From DASPXY01 sp038227745 (GTDB lineage: Bacteria; Planctomycetota; Planctomycetia; Gemmatales; Gemmataceae): DNA of 7,483 nucleotides. Positions 6,460 through 7,483 of the stretch are shown piece by piece (the stretch's first letter is position 1; each line of letters starts with the position of its first letter). The notes under the pieces are model-generated. The model ran no database searches. It was given only the letters and a program-made list of their open reading frames with translations, and had not been told where the DNA came from. Position numbers and translations under genes: made by a program. Location: contig JBBRPS010000511.1 of assembly GCA_038227745.1 (NCBI GenBank), forward strand, positions 1 to 7,483. Reading direction: 5' to 3'.

Positions 6460-6532
6460 AGAGGGACACAAGCCCGACGCGCCAGCGAGGGGAAGTCGAT
6501 CCCTCGCTGGCGCGTCGGGCTTGTGTCCCTCT
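6460..6532. repeat. Gemmata-type palindromic repeat, copy 3 (32-bp arms)
   Basis: The arms 6460-6491 and 6501-6532 are perfect reverse complements of 32 bases around a nine-base loop (gaagtcgat). The core acacaagcccgacgcg is identical to copy 1. Where copies 1 and 2 read gcaagcgagg, this one reads gccagcgagg, and the opposite arm carries the matching change. It begins 33 bases after the DUF1501 stop and may terminate that transcript or separate it from DUF1559, but no T-tract follows. Confidence 0.85.
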
Positions 6533-6560
6533 CACCCCGGGCGTCTGAGCACTTCGGCAA

Positions 6561-6595
6561 AGGGGCCAGGTTTTCCGGGTGGGAGGCTGGCCCCT
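6561..6595 (+). other. stem-loop upstream of the DUF1559 gene
   Basis: AGGGGCCAG (6561-6569) and CTGGCCCCT (6587-6595) form a perfect nine-base stem with a 17-base loop, ending about 20 bases before the DUF1559 ribosome-binding site. It could be a small terminator-like hairpin or part of the mRNA leader. No T-run follows. The function is unknown. Confidence 0.4.
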
Positions 6596-6625
6596 CTGCA
6601 TTCCCCTGGCTGAAGGAGGTTCGCC

Positions 6626-7483
6626 ATGACTCGTTCGAGAACTGCGGCGCGCGGCGGCTTCTCTCGGATCGAACTAGCGGTCGTGATGCTGCTGGGAGTG
6701 TGCCTGCTCGGCCTGCTGACGCCCGCCCTGTACGGCGCCCGTCAGGGGGCCGCGCGACAGAACACCATGAACAACCTCAAGCAGACCGGCCTCGCGCTGC
6801 ACAACTGCAACGACGCCTACGGGCGGCTGCCGCCCGCCTACGGCAAGGCCTTCAATTTCAAGAAGAACGCCAGCATCCACATCTACCTCCTGCCGTTCCT
6901 GGAGCAGAACAACCTGTTCCAGCAATACCTGCAGCAGGGCGGTGGCGGCGACCTGGACAAGGCGGTGATCCCGACCTACCTGGCGCCGCTGGACAAGACG
7001 AACCCGGACCCGGCGAAGGGCATCCAGAACTTCGCGGCGAACCTGCGCGTCTTCGGCGATACGAAGACGAAGTACGACGCCGCGGTGCCGCTGGCCGACA
7101 CGATGGACTCCGAGGCGCGTATCCCGCAGACGTTCACGGACGGCACGTCGAACACGGTTGTTTTCGCGACGAAGTACGGCGTGTGCGGCAAGGGAGGCAG
7201 CCACTACGCCTCGCCGCCGAAGTCGGACACGGCCGCGTTCTTCGGCCAGAACCCGGCGAAGGTGAAGGCCTCCCCCAGCGATCCCAAGGCGACGTTCCAG
7301 GACCGGCCCAGCAAGAAGCAATGCCTGTGCGTGCCGCTGATGGCGCAGAGCTATGAGGAAGAGGGCCTGCTGGTCGGGATGGCCGACGGCAGCGCCCGGA
7401 GGGTGAGTCCGCGCGTCAGCCCGGAGACGTGGAACGCGGCGCTGCACCCCAGCGACGGGATGGTCCTCGGCGCAGACTGGTAG
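6626..7483 (+). CDS. DUF1559 family protein with type IV pilin-like N-terminus
   Basis: This 285-residue protein is a DUF1559 family member, a family greatly expanded in planctomycetes and of unclear function. The N-terminus is prepilin-like: a basic leader, G11 before the likely cleavage point, F12 as the first mature residue, E16 as the conserved +5 glutamate, then a hydrophobic helix (17-35). It is therefore likely processed by a prepilin peptidase and held in the membrane as a pseudopilin. The DUF1559 part follows: NNLKQTGLALHNCNDAYGRLPPAY (49-72), LLPFLEQNNLFQQY (88-101), FTDGTSNTVVFATKYG (170-185) and the C-terminal ADGSARRVSPRVSPETWNAA (253-272). The ATG is preceded by AAGGAGG with six bases between, the strongest ribosome-binding site in the window. 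The length is toward the short side for the family, but the stop (TAG, 7481-7483) is present. No pilus assembly gene is nearby. Confidence 0.92.
   Translation: MTRSRTAARGGFSRIELAVVMLLGVCLLGLLTPALYGARQGAARQNTMNNLKQTGLALHNCNDAYGRLPPAYGKAFNFKKNASIHIYLLPFLEQNNLFQQYLQQGGGGDLDKAVIPTYLAPLDKTNPDPAKGIQNFAANLRVFGDTKTKYDAAVPLADTMDSEARIPQTFTDGTSNTVVFATKYGVCGKGGSHYASPPKSDTAAFFGQNPAKVKASPSDPKATFQDRPSKKQCLCVPLMAQSYEEEGLLVGMADGSARRVSPRVSPETWNAALHPSDGMVLGADW

Overview
The window is about 7.5 kb of GC-rich bacterial chromosome, most likely from a planctomycete of the Gemmata group (Gemmataceae). The evidence is a Tat-exported DUF1501 protein, a DUF1559 protein with a pilin-like N-terminus, and palindromic repeats containing acacaagcccgacgcg, which I recognise from Gemmata-type genomes. 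The taxonomic call is from memory of these families, not from a search.

Layout, left to right: a PilZ-domain protein (+, 78-650). A cluster of palindromic repeats (669-775). A proline-rich lipoprotein (-, 795-1583), convergent with PilZ. A tartrate/D-malate dehydrogenase-like NAD enzyme (+, from 1684), divergent from the lipoprotein. Type I glutamine synthetase glnA (-, 2749-4197), convergent with the dehydrogenase. A divergent promoter region of about 300 bp. A small exported Lys/Glu-rich protein (+, 4506-4901). A palindrome (4914-4950). DUF1501 (+, 5048-6427). A long hairpin repeat (6460-6532). DUF1559 (+, 6626-7483), whose stop codon is the last three bases of the window.

The genes do not form an evident single pathway or operon. 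glnA (nitrogen assimilation) and the dehydrogenase (organic acid metabolism) are housekeeping-type genes; the others are envelope or signalling proteins typical of planctomycetes. I found no mobile element, CRISPR array, RNA gene, toxin-antitoxin pair or defence system, and no convincing sign of a new multi-gene system.

Three observations deserve a second look. First, the dehydrogenase reading frame lacks a stop at its natural end and stays open through all of glnA in antisense; one missing base near 2731 would restore a TAA at 2733-2735. Second, the palindromic repeats show a matched base change in both arms between copies. Third, codon third positions change from mostly C to mostly G along the direction of transcription, in genes on both strands.
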